In this document: piece after piece, positions 1-8,808 of the stretch
Position numbering within the stretch: the stretch's first letter is position 1
Layout of the letters: every line of letters starts with the position of its first letter
Assembly: GCA_026394155.1 (NCBI GenBank)
Contig: JAPKYT010000077.1
Coordinates: 1-48,755, forward strand
DNA from: a bacterium
Lineage (GTDB): Bacteria; Electryoneota; RPQS01
Length of the DNA: 48,755 nucleotides
Direction of reading: 5' to 3'
Made by a program: the position numbers and the translations under genes
The notes under the pieces: model-generated
The model's database searches: none
What the model saw: only the letters and a program-made list of their open reading frames with translations
Told to the model about the DNA's origin: nothing

Positions 1-97
1 GTTTGACCGCCACTTTGTCTGCTGAACGGCGGATGACGCGCAGCAGATCGCGCCCTTCTTTCGGGGTGAGGCGCCGTAAGCGCAGTGGGGGGAACAT
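1..97 (-). CDS. Partial N-terminus, IS630-like transposase/HTH protein
   Basis: This reading frame is absent from the ORF track because it runs off the left edge. It starts at an ATG at 97 on the minus strand, with a strong AAGGAGG ribosome binding site just upstream, and gives 32 residues beginning MFPPLRLRRLTPKEGRDLL. The Leu/Arg-rich start with an LTxEE-like helix resembles the N-terminal helix-turn-helix region of IS630-type transposases, but 32 residues cannot settle this. The good RBS makes it likely to be a real gene start. It is divergent from the gene at 177. Confidence 0.45.
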   Translation of the reverse strand, partial: MFPPLRLRRLTPKEGRDLLRVIRRSADKVAVK

Positions 98-176
98 CTG
101 GATCCTCCTTGATCGGATGAACTCTATCCCCTTCTACGCACAAAGCCCTCCTGGCGACTCAACCACTCATAACTAA

Positions 177-914
177 ATGGAAACGTCACTAGGAGTGGAC
201 ACTGGATGGGTTGACGATCTGGTCTGCGAGGCGTTCGACGGTCTTGCGCTGGACGGATCGTCGCTCGGACCGATTCTCCGTCGTGCGCGAGCCGCAGGCC
301 TGTCGGAATCGCGCTTGGCCGTAATCATCGTTCGGTGGCTTGGGGCTAATGGTGGAACGTTCGCCACTGGGCCGAACGGCTGCGTGTTGAACTACCAAGG
401 GGCGGAGTATCCCGTCATGGCCGCACCGCCGTTCGCGAGCCTGATTTGGAGGCTAAGTCGGGACAGCGGTCACTCGGTTCTGCTTACAAGCTCGGTCTAC
501 GAGTCGGTGCTGTATGAGGCCCTCTACTTAGCCGAAGTGGGGAAGTCGCCAACTGCGGTGGCAGCCCAATCGGTAGCCGGATCCGCGAGCTCAACACCAG
601 CAAGCACCTTTCTCCGTGCGATCCAAAGACTATTTGAATTGACGACGGGACCAGACGCCAAAGCCCGCGAGGCTGCGGAGACGTTCGCCAATGTCAATAG
701 GACGACCGGTCAGGTGGACATTTCGGGGACATGGCAAGATGTCTGTGCGACATTGAATTTGGCATCAGGGAAGCCCTTCCTGTCCGGCGTTGACGACCTG
801 CGAAAGGCTCTCACCGAGGCGACGGCCGAGCTCAAGGCCGCTGGTGTCACGTGGGAAGAATCTTCAGCCGGGAAGGGAAAACGCCGGGTGTTTCATCTGA
901 AGCGGTCTGCCTGA
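177..914 (+). CDS. Hypothetical protein of the integrative element
   Basis: A 245-residue soluble protein with no signal peptide or membrane segment. I do not recognise a family. The C-terminal third (about residues 175-245) is helical and ends in a basic stretch, GKGKRRVFHLKR, of the kind seen at the end of winged-helix DNA-binding or plasmid replication proteins; that resemblance is weak. There is no clear ribosome binding site before ATG 177, so a start further in is possible. It lies upstream of the excisionase-like and integrase genes in the same direction and is probably cargo or a replication/maintenance gene of that element. Confidence 0.6.
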   Translation: METSLGVDTGWVDDLVCEAFDGLALDGSSLGPILRRARAAGLSESRLAVIIVRWLGANGGTFATGPNGCVLNYQGAEYPVMAAPPFASLIWRLSRDSGHSVLLTSSVYESVLYEALYLAEVGKSPTAVAAQSVAGSASSTPASTFLRAIQRLFELTTGPDAKAREAAETFANVNRTTGQVDISGTWQDVCATLNLASGKPFLSGVDDLRKALTEATAELKAAGVTWEESSAGKGKRRVFHLKRSA

Positions 915-1072
915 TGCGCTACGAGAACCGCAGACTTATCGTCGTCAATCCGTCGTGCGTGGCTATGTCCCACTCGAGTCAATACGGACCACAGTATCTG
1001 GAATAAGTAGAGAGTGCCGACCACCGACGAAAGACTCGACGAGATGATGAATAAGAGCGGCATGTCAATCAG

Positions 1073-1330
1073 ATGAAGGAGGAATTGTCCCAGGAGAAGC
1101 GCCGGCCGGTGGACTTGACCATCAAACAGACGATGGCCGAATTGGCTGTGTCGCGGGACACTGTCAACCGGCTGATCAGACGTGGGGAATTGGCAGCGTA
1201 CGACATCTCTGCTAATCCTCAAGCGAAGCGGCGGACTCTCCGTGTGCGATGCGCCAGCGTTCTTGAATTCAAGGAGCGCCGTGCCGTGAAGAGCCGTGTC
1301 TCACTCGAGACCATCCTGCGTGATCTGTAG
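1073..1330 (+). CDS. Excisionase-like helix-turn-helix protein
   Basis: An 85-residue protein with a compact HTH of the excisionase/MerR type: LTIKQTMAELAVSRDTVNRL (about residues 16-35) followed by IRRGELAAYDI, the usual helix 2, turn and wing of HTH_17 proteins. Such small proteins sit beside tyrosine integrases and act as recombination directionality factors or repressors. It is 56 bp upstream of the integrase and probably co-transcribed with it. The basic C-terminal tail (residues 50-80) may contact DNA. Excisionase is the best guess; a simple element regulator is the alternative. Confidence 0.7.
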   Translation: MKEELSQEKRRPVDLTIKQTMAELAVSRDTVNRLIRRGELAAYDISANPQAKRRTLRVRCASVLEFKERRAVKSRVSLETILRDL

Positions 1331-1386
1331 GTTTGATCAGCCATGGTTTCAGTTAGGAAGGAGGGACAACCCGAGGAATCGAGGGC

Positions 1387-2526
1387 ATGAGCTACAAAAT
1401 TCTTGAAAAGCAGTACGCGGACGGCATAAAGCTCGTTGCGCGTGTCAAACTACCCAACGGGAAGTGGAGGCAGTATCCCACCTACCAGACTGATGTGAAG
1501 AAGGCCGAGAAGGTCGCACGGCGCATCGTGAAAGCCCTGGCAGAGGGGGAGGAGCCCAATGCCTTCGGCCAGCGGAATAGGGGTGCTGGCGTGCCTCTGA
1601 ACAAGCAAATCACCCTGGCCGTGATGATCGAAACCTATCTGGAAGAAAAGCACTCCAGTTGGGCTCCAGGCACGTTTCCCGGTTACCAGATCCCGCTCAT
1701 TCTGTTCCGCGACTTCCTTGGGGACGTGAACGTCTCTCAGATTCGGTCCACCGATCTGTTGGAGTTCCGCAAGTTCCTGCTGCGTCGCGGATGCACCCGG
1801 CACAAAACGGGAGACAGAAGCTGGAAGCCTTTGAAGCCAAAGACGCTCCGAAACTATGAGGGAGCGATTCAGTTCTTCCTGACCTGGTCAGGCAAGCGGC
1901 TTGGGTTCAGCCCGCCGAAGCTCGACCTGGTGCCGATGCCCAGAACCCAGCCGCTGAAGTACTGGCGGCCGGACGAATGCGTGGACCTGCTGCGCGCTGC
2001 GCACGAGATCGTTGTCCACGGGCAGCCTTATTCGCTTTACCTTGGGTTCTTGTTCTCGACCGGGATGCGGAAAACCGAGGCGGCCCTGACCCGCTGGGAA
2101 TGGTTGGACTTGGACACGCGGTCGATCAAACTGCCCGGGGTGGACCCGGAGACGGGCCAGCGGATCACGAAGAACGGGCAATGGCGGTTGTTTCTGATGT
2201 CCGAGAAGTCCGGGCATATCTCCGACAACTTCGAACGCACCATCGAACGTGCGAACCGGAAGCGCCGGGCGGAAGGAAAGACTCTGATCCCACGCTTGAC
2301 GCCGCACAGCACGCGCCACACGTACGCGGTGCAGTCGCTGCAGGCGGGGATGGACCTCTTCGCGCTGGCGCAGATTCTTGGACACGCGACCACGGACACC
2401 ACAATGAAGCACTACGCCATGCTGGCCCTGCCCGAGCTGCATCGCCAGGTGACAAAGGCCGGTTCTTTCCACGCTGCTATGTTCCAGGGTTTGTTCCAGA
2501 CAGCTCTAAGTGAAGTAGTTACTTGA
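1387..2526 (+). CDS. Tyrosine recombinase/phage integrase
   Basis: A 379-residue tyrosine recombinase. The N-terminal SAM-like core-binding domain covers about residues 75-180 (LAVMIETYLEEK onward) and the catalytic domain about 195-360. Catalytic residues are visible: Arg in STGMRKTEA, the HxxR pair in TPHSTRHTYAV, a His in LGHATTDTT and the nucleophilic Tyr in MKHYAM. ATG 1387 follows a GAGGG-type ribosome binding site. The gene ends 10 bp before the 3' half of a tRNA gene, the classical position of an integrase beside its attachment site, so it probably moves the element that extends leftward out of the window. Confidence 0.93.
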   Translation: MSYKILEKQYADGIKLVARVKLPNGKWRQYPTYQTDVKKAEKVARRIVKALAEGEEPNAFGQRNRGAGVPLNKQITLAVMIETYLEEKHSSWAPGTFPGYQIPLILFRDFLGDVNVSQIRSTDLLEFRKFLLRRGCTRHKTGDRSWKPLKPKTLRNYEGAIQFFLTWSGKRLGFSPPKLDLVPMPRTQPLKYWRPDECVDLLRAAHEIVVHGQPYSLYLGFLFSTGMRKTEAALTRWEWLDLDTRSIKLPGVDPETGQRITKNGQWRLFLMSEKSGHISDNFERTIERANRKRRAEGKTLIPRLTPHSTRHTYAVQSLQAGMDLFALAQILGHATTDTTMKHYAMLALPELHRQVTKAGSFHAAMFQGLFQTALSEVVT

Positions 2527-2536
2527 AACTGTCCCC

Positions 2537-2581
2537 GGGCTCATAACCCAAAGGTCGTAGGTTCGAATCCTACCCCCGCTA
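2537..2581 (+). repeat. att site: 3' half of initiator tRNA-Met
   Basis: From GGGCTCATAACCC onward the sequence reads as the 3' half of a tRNA: anticodon stem of three G:C pairs, loop CTCATAA (anticodon CAT), variable loop, T-arm GTAGG/TTCGAAT/CCTAC and acceptor strand CCCCGCT. Three G:C pairs in the anticodon stem are diagnostic of initiator tRNA. No 5' half is present; the upstream sequence is the integrase 3' end, and the first anticodon-stem pairs are broken. This is the expected duplicated attR-type remnant, with crossover near the anticodon stem. The intact tRNA should lie at the other end of the element, left of the window. Confidence 0.85.
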
Positions 2582-2592
2582 CAAGAGAAAGA

Positions 2593-2621
2593 CCTGCGCG
2601 TCGTGCGCAGGCCTTTGCTTT
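2593..2621 (+). terminator. Rho-independent terminator after tRNA remnant
   Basis: Stem CCTGCGC / GCGCAGG with a 5-nt loop followed by CCTTTGCTTTT. It is placed where the terminator of the original tRNA-fMet gene would be and now probably ends integrase transcription. Confidence 0.7.
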
Positions 2622-2647
2622 TCAGCCCCGAGGCTTATTTCCTGCCT

Positions 2648-5422
2648 CTACTTGGGGTACACAGACCGATCAGCCAATTTCCTTTCACGCCGCACCGCCA
2701 CGACGCGGACGGAGTCCGGATCCAATCCCAAACAGGTTTCCGCGGGCAACAGAAGCCGCGGGCAAGCCGGGCTCTGTCGGGCGATAAGGGTCAGCGATGG
2801 GCTGCTTAGATCAGGAGGAAACGACTGATGAACCTCGTACCATTCCACGTCACGCTCGCTTTTCCATTCCAGCATCCAACAATCCGAGATCATGCTCAGG
2901 CGGCGATCCACCGGGTCGCCGCCGGTCGTACCGCCTTGACTTGCGCCGGCCACGTTGACGACGAAGGTCGTCAGCGGCGCATCGGCGGGGGCAGAGCGGA
3001 CTTGCCCGCGATGGTCCATGGCGGTCAAGTAGTACTCAATGGCTGTGACTTCGGCTCCCGCGGGGGCAAGTGTCGTCGCGTACCGCCCGGTGCCGATCTG
3101 AGTCATGGGAACGGTAGCCCAACTTCCTCCGGGAAGCGTGCGGTATCGCGCGTCGGCGCTGAGTATGCTGGGCGGCGTGGACGAGCGGAAGGTGTCGCTC
3201 CACATCTCCGCGACAATCCGCAGACTGTCATTCATGTTCGGCGGCTGAGCCGGGTCATGGATGATGTACGGACCCATGTTCCAGCTTAGGTCCCCGAACA
3301 GCGGGATTTTCCAAGGGAGATCTGCGTCGCAGTCGCCCTGCCACATGTAGAACTGGGTCCCGCGGCAGTTGGAGTGACTCTGGGCCGCTCGAACGGCAGA
3401 AACGAACCGGGAAGTGGACACCCAGAGAGCCACCGCCATGACGGCCCCGTGCTGGTTGGCGGCGAAGTAATTCAGCGAGGAGTCCAGATTCGATGAATAC
3501 CCCTCCATGCACATGATCTCCATCGGAGCTGGCAGCTCTTCCAGCGCCCCCACCGTCCACGGCGAGGTGGTCACCGGCATGGCTCGCGGATCCCGCACAT
3601 AGATATCGAAGGCGTCGCCGTAGATGCGCACCGGCGCTCCCGGCCGCCGCGCCTGAATGACCTGATACATCTGGCGGCAGTAACTGCCCACGAGTTGTGC
3701 GGGCGTCATGTGGCGCCGCGTGCAGGCCGCATCGTAACCGGCGTACGACACCTCGTTGATGCTGATCTTGAAACCGTCCGGGTGCAGAAGCGAATCCACG
3801 TGGCGAATGCGCTCCTGATAGTCCAGCAGCGGTTCGATTTGACTGAAACACTGCGTTTTCCGAACTCCCTGATACAACGGCGCGCACGACCAATCCAGCA
3901 ACACCGTGTCGCCGATGGCAAGCCGGCTGCCGGGCACAAGTTCCAGCCGCGGTTGGACGACATACTGAGGGTAACTCGTCGAATAGGTCTCTACCACCCG
4001 AAAGTCCAAACCCTCAGCCATCAACGCGCCGTTGCGTGCGGAGCGAACCACTAAGGGAGTATCCTCGCGCCGCACTATGTTCACCGGAGCGGCGGTCTCC
4101 AGCGACAGGTCATCAAGCCAGATCGTGCCCCCGGTCGGGTATTTGGGACCCACCAGAAAGAGAATTCGGCCGGCATTGTAGGTGCAGAAGTCAAACTGAA
4201 TCTGTGTCCAGCCCTGTGTGGCAGGGCAGGACAGCGCTGCGTACCGGACATCATACGTGTTGTTGGGGGCGGTTGCGCCCTGCATGCCGATCATCAACTG
4301 TCCGCAGTAGTCCTCGGCCTTGTACCAGAAGCGGATCCTAAGCCACTTGTTCGGCCCGATGTCGCGCTCTTGGAGTAGAAACATGTCCGCATACGTGTCA
4401 CTGCCGAATCCGCTGAAGCGGATCGAGTTCGATCCCGAGTGCTTCGTCACGCCGTCGCGGTTCACGTAGGTAAACCGCGAATCCCGCGTCATGCTCCAGT
4501 TGACTGGCCGACTCCCCGACCAGCTCTCGAACCCGCCGTTGGAGAAATCTACCCCGTATCCCTGCGCTACCGGCACAAAAGCCGTATCGGTGACGCGCAT
4601 CATGGTGCCGATGATCGGTATGCCTTCCTGCCAGTAGAGTTGGCTCACGGAGTAGGCGGTCTGATCCACCGACATGGTCAAAGGCAGACCGTAGCTGCGA
4701 ACGCGCGACGCCATCAGCACCGCCTGCGTCAAGCCGTAGGTGCCCGAGCTCCAGAGGCCCGCGTCTGAGGTGTTCCACTCGATCTCGTTCATGCGCGCCG
4801 AATAGGAGAGATCGGTCATCATGTTGCCCCATGCGACCTGCTCCGGGATTCGCACGTGCGAGTTCACGGTTCCGACTCGTTTCGGGAAATCGGGCCAGTC
4901 ACGGATGTACGCCCGGTCAATGTACAGCCGTCCCATCATCTCGGTCGTAAGTTGAAGGAGCGACATCAAGCCCCAGCGAAGGCTGAGTTCGTTGTTGCCG
5001 CCCAGAAGCACCCGGTTGTCCTCCACCACGAGGTGATACTCTTCTGTGTGCGAGACGGAACCTAAGCCGGGCAATCCGGTGCTCCGTAAGGCCGTGGCCA
5101 GTTGCGGAAAACGCGCAAACGTGCCCAGCCAGATGGCCGGCTGCTCCCCCGCGTAGGCCGACCACTCGATCACCGGGAGCGTGTAGCCCGCTCGCTGTTC
5201 GAACAGCCAGATCGCCGCGTCCCGCACCAGCGCTTCCTGTTCGGTGGGATTATCGGGGATGACGAGGAAGGGAGTGCCGGAGAACCACACCGCCTCGGGC
5301 CCGATGAGACCCATCTGCTGAGGTCGGGGGTGAATATCGCGCAGACCGGCCTCCGCGGGGGCCATCCACGCGAAGAACGCAAGAATGAGAAGTAATCGCC
5401 GGACTGCTCTGTCTGTGGTCAT
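2648..5422 (-). CDS. Secreted GH20-like multidomain protein
   Basis: I start this protein at ATG 5422, not at the ORF-track start, because it gives a clear signal peptide (residues 1-25, LLLILAFFAWMAPAEA) and has a GAGGA upstream. The product is 924 residues. Residues 26-175 resemble the N-terminal domain of GH20 hexosaminidases (LVIPDNPTEQEALVRDAA, ending RDWPDFPKRVG). About 290-445 is a jelly-roll carbohydrate-binding-like module (NGGFESWSG ... IWLDDLSLE). About 545-720 looks like a (beta/alpha)8-type region (KISINEVSYAGYD, MCMEGYSS, FYMWQGD). About 750-825 is Fn3/Ig-like. I cannot point to the GH20 Asp-Glu catalytic pair, and the carbohydrate-binding module is inserted in the barrel region, so activity is uncertain. 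It probably acts on extracellular glycans. Confidence 0.75.
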   Translation of the reverse strand: MTTDRAVRRLLLILAFFAWMAPAEAGLRDIHPRPQQMGLIGPEAVWFSGTPFLVIPDNPTEQEALVRDAAIWLFEQRAGYTLPVIEWSAYAGEQPAIWLGTFARFPQLATALRSTGLPGLGSVSHTEEYHLVVEDNRVLLGGNNELSLRWGLMSLLQLTTEMMGRLYIDRAYIRDWPDFPKRVGTVNSHVRIPEQVAWGNMMTDLSYSARMNEIEWNTSDAGLWSSGTYGLTQAVLMASRVRSYGLPLTMSVDQTAYSVSQLYWQEGIPIIGTMMRVTDTAFVPVAQGYGVDFSNGGFESWSGSRPVNWSMTRDSRFTYVNRDGVTKHSGSNSIRFSGFGSDTYADMFLLQERDIGPNKWLRIRFWYKAEDYCGQLMIGMQGATAPNNTYDVRYAALSCPATQGWTQIQFDFCTYNAGRILFLVGPKYPTGGTIWLDDLSLETAAPVNIVRREDTPLVVRSARNGALMAEGLDFRVVETYSTSYPQYVVQPRLELVPGSRLAIGDTVLLDWSCAPLYQGVRKTQCFSQIEPLLDYQERIRHVDSLLHPDGFKISINEVSYAGYDAACTRRHMTPAQLVGSYCRQMYQVIQARRPGAPVRIYGDAFDIYVRDPRAMPVTTSPWTVGALEELPAPMEIMCMEGYSSNLDSSLNYFAANQHGAVMAVALWVSTSRFVSAVRAAQSHSNCRGTQFYMWQGDCDADLPWKIPLFGDLSWNMGPYIIHDPAQPPNMNDSLRIVAEMWSDTFRSSTPPSILSADARYRTLPGGSWATVPMTQIGTGRYATTLAPAGAEVTAIEYYLTAMDHRGQVRSAPADAPLTTFVVNVAGASQGGTTGGDPVDRRLSMISDCWMLEWKSERDVEWYEVHQSFPPDLSSPSLTLIARQSPACPRLLLPAETCLGLDPDSVRVVAVRRERKLADRSVYPK

Positions 5423-6066
5423 AAGAAACCTGTCCTCATCGGAGCCCCGGCGCCCACCAAGGGGCGCCGGAGCCGCTATCTCGTCCTTGTCATAGCGAAC
5501 ACATCGTCGCTCGCACCAGTGGACATTCAAATCATGTGCCACGGCAGGGCAACCGATGTGTCCCGGATTGTCATCACAACCCCCTGGACTAAGCGTTGCA
5601 AACGACCGTCTTACGACCCTCGATGGCGTTCCGCAAGAGACGCCATGCATGGTGTTGCGTCGCTCTTCAGCGACACTCGCGCTGCGGTGCGGCCACGCGG
5701 TGGCGAGACGATTGCCTTCAACGTGTCCGCGACCACTTCGACGCGGCGCCGCACAATGTGCCGTGCTGCCCTCCTCGCTGCACGGAGACTCCTGCTCATA
5801 CGCATGACAGACTCTCCCTTCTCCATCTTAAAATGATGGATTACAATGGCTTATTAGAACAATCCATCAGCGTATGAAAACTACCGCGCGTTCATGGCAA
5901 AAGCAATCAAAATGGCGGACTCAGGATCAGAAAACTATCCCCAAGTATAGTCATCTTATCAATTAACGTACTCCGACCAGTGAGCCTTCCGTGAAATGCG
6001 CCGTCTTGCCACTTGCTTCTCATCAAGAGCAGGCTTAGATTGTCCCCGCTATTGGACCACAAAACC
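5423..6066. other. Intergenic region between divergent genes
   Basis: About 640 bp separating the minus-strand GH20-like gene from the plus-strand barrel gene. Listed ORFs here are Arg/Ser-rich, have no ribosome binding sites and overlap each other in several frames, so I see no gene. It must hold both promoters. A local AT-rich part (5830-5960) carries the inverted repeat listed separately. Confidence 0.6.
5835..5868. repeat. Inverted repeat GATGGATT...AATCCATC
   Basis: Two perfect 8-bp arms separated by 18 bp in an AT-rich intergenic stretch, with an extra CCATC just upstream (5823) that could pair alternatively with the first arm. It may be an operator or mRNA hairpin for the downstream gene; no regulator can be named. 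Confidence 0.4.
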
Positions 6067-6076
6067 GGAGGGCTTA

Positions 6077-6658
6077 ATGAGATTTTCATTGCTGTTGTTG
6101 ATCATCGGCGCGGCTTTCGCGCTGCCGGCCGTGGCGGGTACCTATCCCTTGGCGGTCGGTGCCTACTCCGGCTATGACGTCCCGGCTCTTCAGCAGGACG
6201 TCGGTGCAGGTGTGATGTGGGGAGTGGGCGTGCGAGGCAACATCTGGCGCTTTGTCCACGGGCAAGTGATCGTGCGCGGAACGTCGCAGGGTGATGCGGA
6301 CGAGGAGCTCGAATTCGGAAACGGCCAGACGGAGACCATCACCTACAAAGGCGGGACGCTCACGGGGTTTGGTTTGAATGTGCTGCTCGCCAAGAAGGAT
6401 CCGTGCAGCGTGTGGCCGTACGCTCTGTTCGGGTTTTCCAGCAATTCGTTTAACTTCGGAGACAGCTTCAAAAAGGACCAGAGCCTGACCGGCTGGTCGG
6501 TGGGCGGCGGCTTGGGCATCAATCTCTTCCAGAAGAAGGTCTATCTCGATGCGCAGACTTACGCTCTCGTCTCGCCCTTCCACGACAACAAGGCATCGCG
6601 GAAGAACTGGCAGACCTTGATCGGCCTTCAGTATTTCATTCCCATCCACACCAAGTAG
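6077..6658 (+). CDS. Outer-membrane beta-barrel protein
   Basis: I place the start at ATG 6077, preceded by GGAGGG, giving 193 residues; the longer ORF-track start lacks an RBS and would bury the signal peptide. Residues 1-20 (MRFSLLLLIIGAAFALPAVA) are a signal peptide. The rest alternates short amphipathic strands with Gly/aromatic residues (GVGVRGNIWRFVHGQVIV, GWSVGGGLGINLF, YLDAQTYALV) and ends in an aromatic-rich strand, typical of small 8-stranded OmpA/OmpW-like barrels. Function unknown. It sits 14 bp before the next gene and probably shares its transcript. Confidence 0.7.
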   Translation: MRFSLLLLIIGAAFALPAVAGTYPLAVGAYSGYDVPALQQDVGAGVMWGVGVRGNIWRFVHGQVIVRGTSQGDADEELEFGNGQTETITYKGGTLTGFGLNVLLAKKDPCSVWPYALFGFSSNSFNFGDSFKKDQSLTGWSVGGGLGINLFQKKVYLDAQTYALVSPFHDNKASRKNWQTLIGLQYFIPIHTK

Positions 6659-6672
6659 GGAGGAGAGAAACC

Positions 6673-7251
6673 ATGAAAACCACCACCCTTGTGCTTTTCG
6701 CGGCTCTTGCCGCCCTGTTGGCTGTCGGGTCGGGATGCGGTCTGATGTCGGGCACCGTGTTCATTTCGCAGGCAGTGGACGGGACCATCGAAGCGCAGTC
6801 GCCGGCATCGGCAATGGTGGGATCCCGCCATGGCGGGACTCTGGATGAGAGCTTCGGCGGCGCCAAGGTGGACCTGCGCGACAACTCGGACTGGCAGGAT
6901 ATTGAGATTGACGGGATCGAGGACATCTGCGTCCGTCTCACCGTCCTCAACTTGTTGGCCGACTCGGTGTCGGGCGAAGGTTGGGTGACCATCGGCGAAG
7001 ACAGCGCATACGCCAACATTGACAGCGTTCGAGCGCACGGCTTCCGCATCTTCAGTGGCCTTCTCGTCGCAGGCAATGACTCGGTGATCTTCACCTGCGG
7101 CCAAACGCTCGACCTTTTTGAGAACCTCGACAAACTGGTTGACGCCGTGAAGGAAGGCGTTTTCTGGGTGTGGGGCCGTGGCGATCAGGACACCTATCAC
7201 ATCAAGTATGAGGCCATCTATCTGGGCATCCACGTGACCGGCAGCCTGTGA
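6673..7251 (+). CDS. Exported hypothetical protein, possible lipoprotein
   Basis: A 192-residue protein starting at ATG 6673 after a GGGAGGAGAG ribosome binding site. Residues 1-22 form a signal sequence ending in VGSGC, a weak lipobox, so lipidation at Cys22 is possible. The mature part is acidic and beta-rich with no recognisable domain. It follows the barrel protein and is closed by a strong terminator, suggesting a two-gene envelope unit. Function unknown. Confidence 0.65.
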   Translation: MKTTTLVLFAALAALLAVGSGCGLMSGTVFISQAVDGTIEAQSPASAMVGSRHGGTLDESFGGAKVDLRDNSDWQDIEIDGIEDICVRLTVLNLLADSVSGEGWVTIGEDSAYANIDSVRAHGFRIFSGLLVAGNDSVIFTCGQTLDLFENLDKLVDAVKEGVFWVWGRGDQDTYHIKYEAIYLGIHVTGSL

Positions 7252-7270
7252 CCGCCCATGCCTGAGTTTT

Positions 7271-7307
7271 CGCCCGGATTCCGACGGGGGTCCGGGCGAT
7301 TTTTCTT
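7271..7307 (+). terminator. Rho-independent terminator
   Basis: Perfect 8-bp stem CGCCCGGA/TCCGGGCG followed by ATTTTTCTT, 20 bp after the stop of the 6673 gene. It separates that unit from the efflux operon. Confidence 0.85.
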
Positions 7308-7467
7308 GTATTTGTGCGAATTTTGATTATAACTAAGTGTTGTCTATCTTGTTAAAAGAAAAGTATGGGATTCTTTCATGATTTCGGGCTCCACTTTCGG
7401 CCTTGTGCGTATAAAGACTTGTGGCACTTGCCGTGGTAGTTGGCTAACGGTCAACATCATCGTGCGC

Positions 7468-8727
7468 ATGCGATCCAATATTATCCTCCTCTTCCTTCTC
7501 TTGGCAGTCGTGCCGCTCGTGCGTGTCGCTGCCGCTGAGCCGGATCCCGTTCTCGAGCGTTATGTCGAACTGGCGCTCAGCCAGAATCCGGGACTTGCGG
7601 CCGAGCTTTCACGCGCCGAAGCGACGGGACAGATGCCCGCGCAAGAAAGCGCTCTGCCCGATCCGATGCTGGGCTTCGGTCTCCGTGAGCTCAGCGTGGA
7701 CGATCCCGGCCTGCACTCCACCGACATGACCGCCAAGTGGATTTCGCTCGAGCAGGAATTCCCGTTTCCGGGCACGCTGAGCCGCAAGCGGGATCGCGCC
7801 CGTGCCATGCAGAAGATGAGTGCCGCCATGGCGGAAAAGGAACGCGCCATGCTCATCTCCGACGTGAAGCAGATGTACTACGAGTGGGCTTATGTCCGCC
7901 TGGCCATGGATCTGGTGCGCGAGAGCCGGGCGCTTATGGAACAATCTCTGGCTCAGGCCGTGGAATCCTACCAAGTCGGGATGAGCTCGCAGAGCGACAT
8001 CCTGCGCGCGCAAACGGAGATCATTCGCTTCGACAACGAACTGGCCGAGCTAAGGCAAATGGAGCGCACGGCGGTGGCCGACATCAACATCTGCTGCGCG
8101 CTGCCGCCGGACGTCATTACCCAAGTGCCGTCGCCTCTGACATTTTCCACGGTAGACATTTCCTACGACACACTGTGGGCCTGGATTCAGGCGTCGAACC
8201 CGGAGATCGCTGCGGCCACGGCCAAGATCGAGCGCGCGCGCCTCGAACGGGATTTGACGCGCCGCATGTACTATCCTATGTTCCGTCTGGGCGCAGAATA
8301 CATGCAGCGTAAAGGCGTGGATGAACCCGAAAACATGGTCTCCTTCATGGGCGGCATGACGATTCCCCTGTACTGGTGGAAAAAGCAGAACCCCATGCTT
8401 CAACAGCGGCGGATCGAACTCCGGCAGACCACCGAGGAACAGCAGAATGTCACCAATCAGGCGCATGCTCAACTTACCGATCTGATGGCGAAGACCGCCA
8501 GCCTGCGCGAGCAGGTTGGGCGCTTCGACAGCTCCATCCTTCCGCAGGCGGAGCAAACCTTCGCGTCCGCTCAAGCCGGATACATCACCGGCAAGGTGGA
8601 CTTTATGACCCTGCTTTCCAGCCAAATGCTGGTTCTCGACAGCCAGCGTGATCGCGCCATGAAGACCGCCGAGTACCTGAGAACGTGGGCGAAGATCGAG
8701 GCTCTGGTGGGACGGCGGATTCTCTGA
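7468..8727 (+). CDS. Outer-membrane efflux factor, TolC/CusC type
   Basis: The ORF opens at 7378, but ATG 7468 begins a normal signal peptide (MRSNIILLFLLLAVVPLVRVAAA), so I use it; it has no convincing ribosome binding site. The mature protein shows two outer-membrane-efflux repeats: long heptad-rich helices (RARAMQKMSAAMAEKERAML; YQVGMSSQSDILRAQTEI; AGYITGKVDFMTLLSSQ) joined by short beta stretches. The GxxSxxDxLxAQ and GKVDFxTLL signatures are typical of heavy-metal RND outer-membrane factors. It forms the trans-periplasmic duct for the adaptor and pump encoded next. A palindromic repeat follows the stop codon immediately. Confidence 0.88.
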   Translation: MRSNIILLFLLLAVVPLVRVAAAEPDPVLERYVELALSQNPGLAAELSRAEATGQMPAQESALPDPMLGFGLRELSVDDPGLHSTDMTAKWISLEQEFPFPGTLSRKRDRARAMQKMSAAMAEKERAMLISDVKQMYYEWAYVRLAMDLVRESRALMEQSLAQAVESYQVGMSSQSDILRAQTEIIRFDNELAELRQMERTAVADINICCALPPDVITQVPSPLTFSTVDISYDTLWAWIQASNPEIAAATAKIERARLERDLTRRMYYPMFRLGAEYMQRKGVDEPENMVSFMGGMTIPLYWWKKQNPMLQQRRIELRQTTEEQQNVTNQAHAQLTDLMAKTASLREQVGRFDSSILPQAEQTFASAQAGYITGKVDFMTLLSSQMLVLDSQRDRAMKTAEYLRTWAKIEALVGRRIL

Positions 8728-8765
8728 TCTTTCTCCCTCCGTTTACGGGGGGACGAAAGGGGGGT
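8728..8765 (+). repeat. C/G-run palindromic repeat, copy A
   Basis: TCTTTCTCCCTCCG followed by a short loop, GGGGGGACGAAAGGGGGGT. It starts directly after the TGA of the outer-membrane factor gene. Its reverse complement matches copy B (32075-32113) in the pattern ACCCCCCTTTCRTCCCCCCG...CGGAGGG. Likely a REP-like mRNA hairpin between operon genes. Confidence 0.65.
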
Positions 8766-8808
8766 CCGGCGCGAGAGTAGGGCGAAAGAACTCACTCCAA
8801 GATTGCTT

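Noticed and set aside
5519-5836. Overlapping ORFs of 83-105 residues before the barrel gene
   Set aside because: Three overlapping frames, Arg/Ser-rich, no RBS; high-GC chance ORFs.
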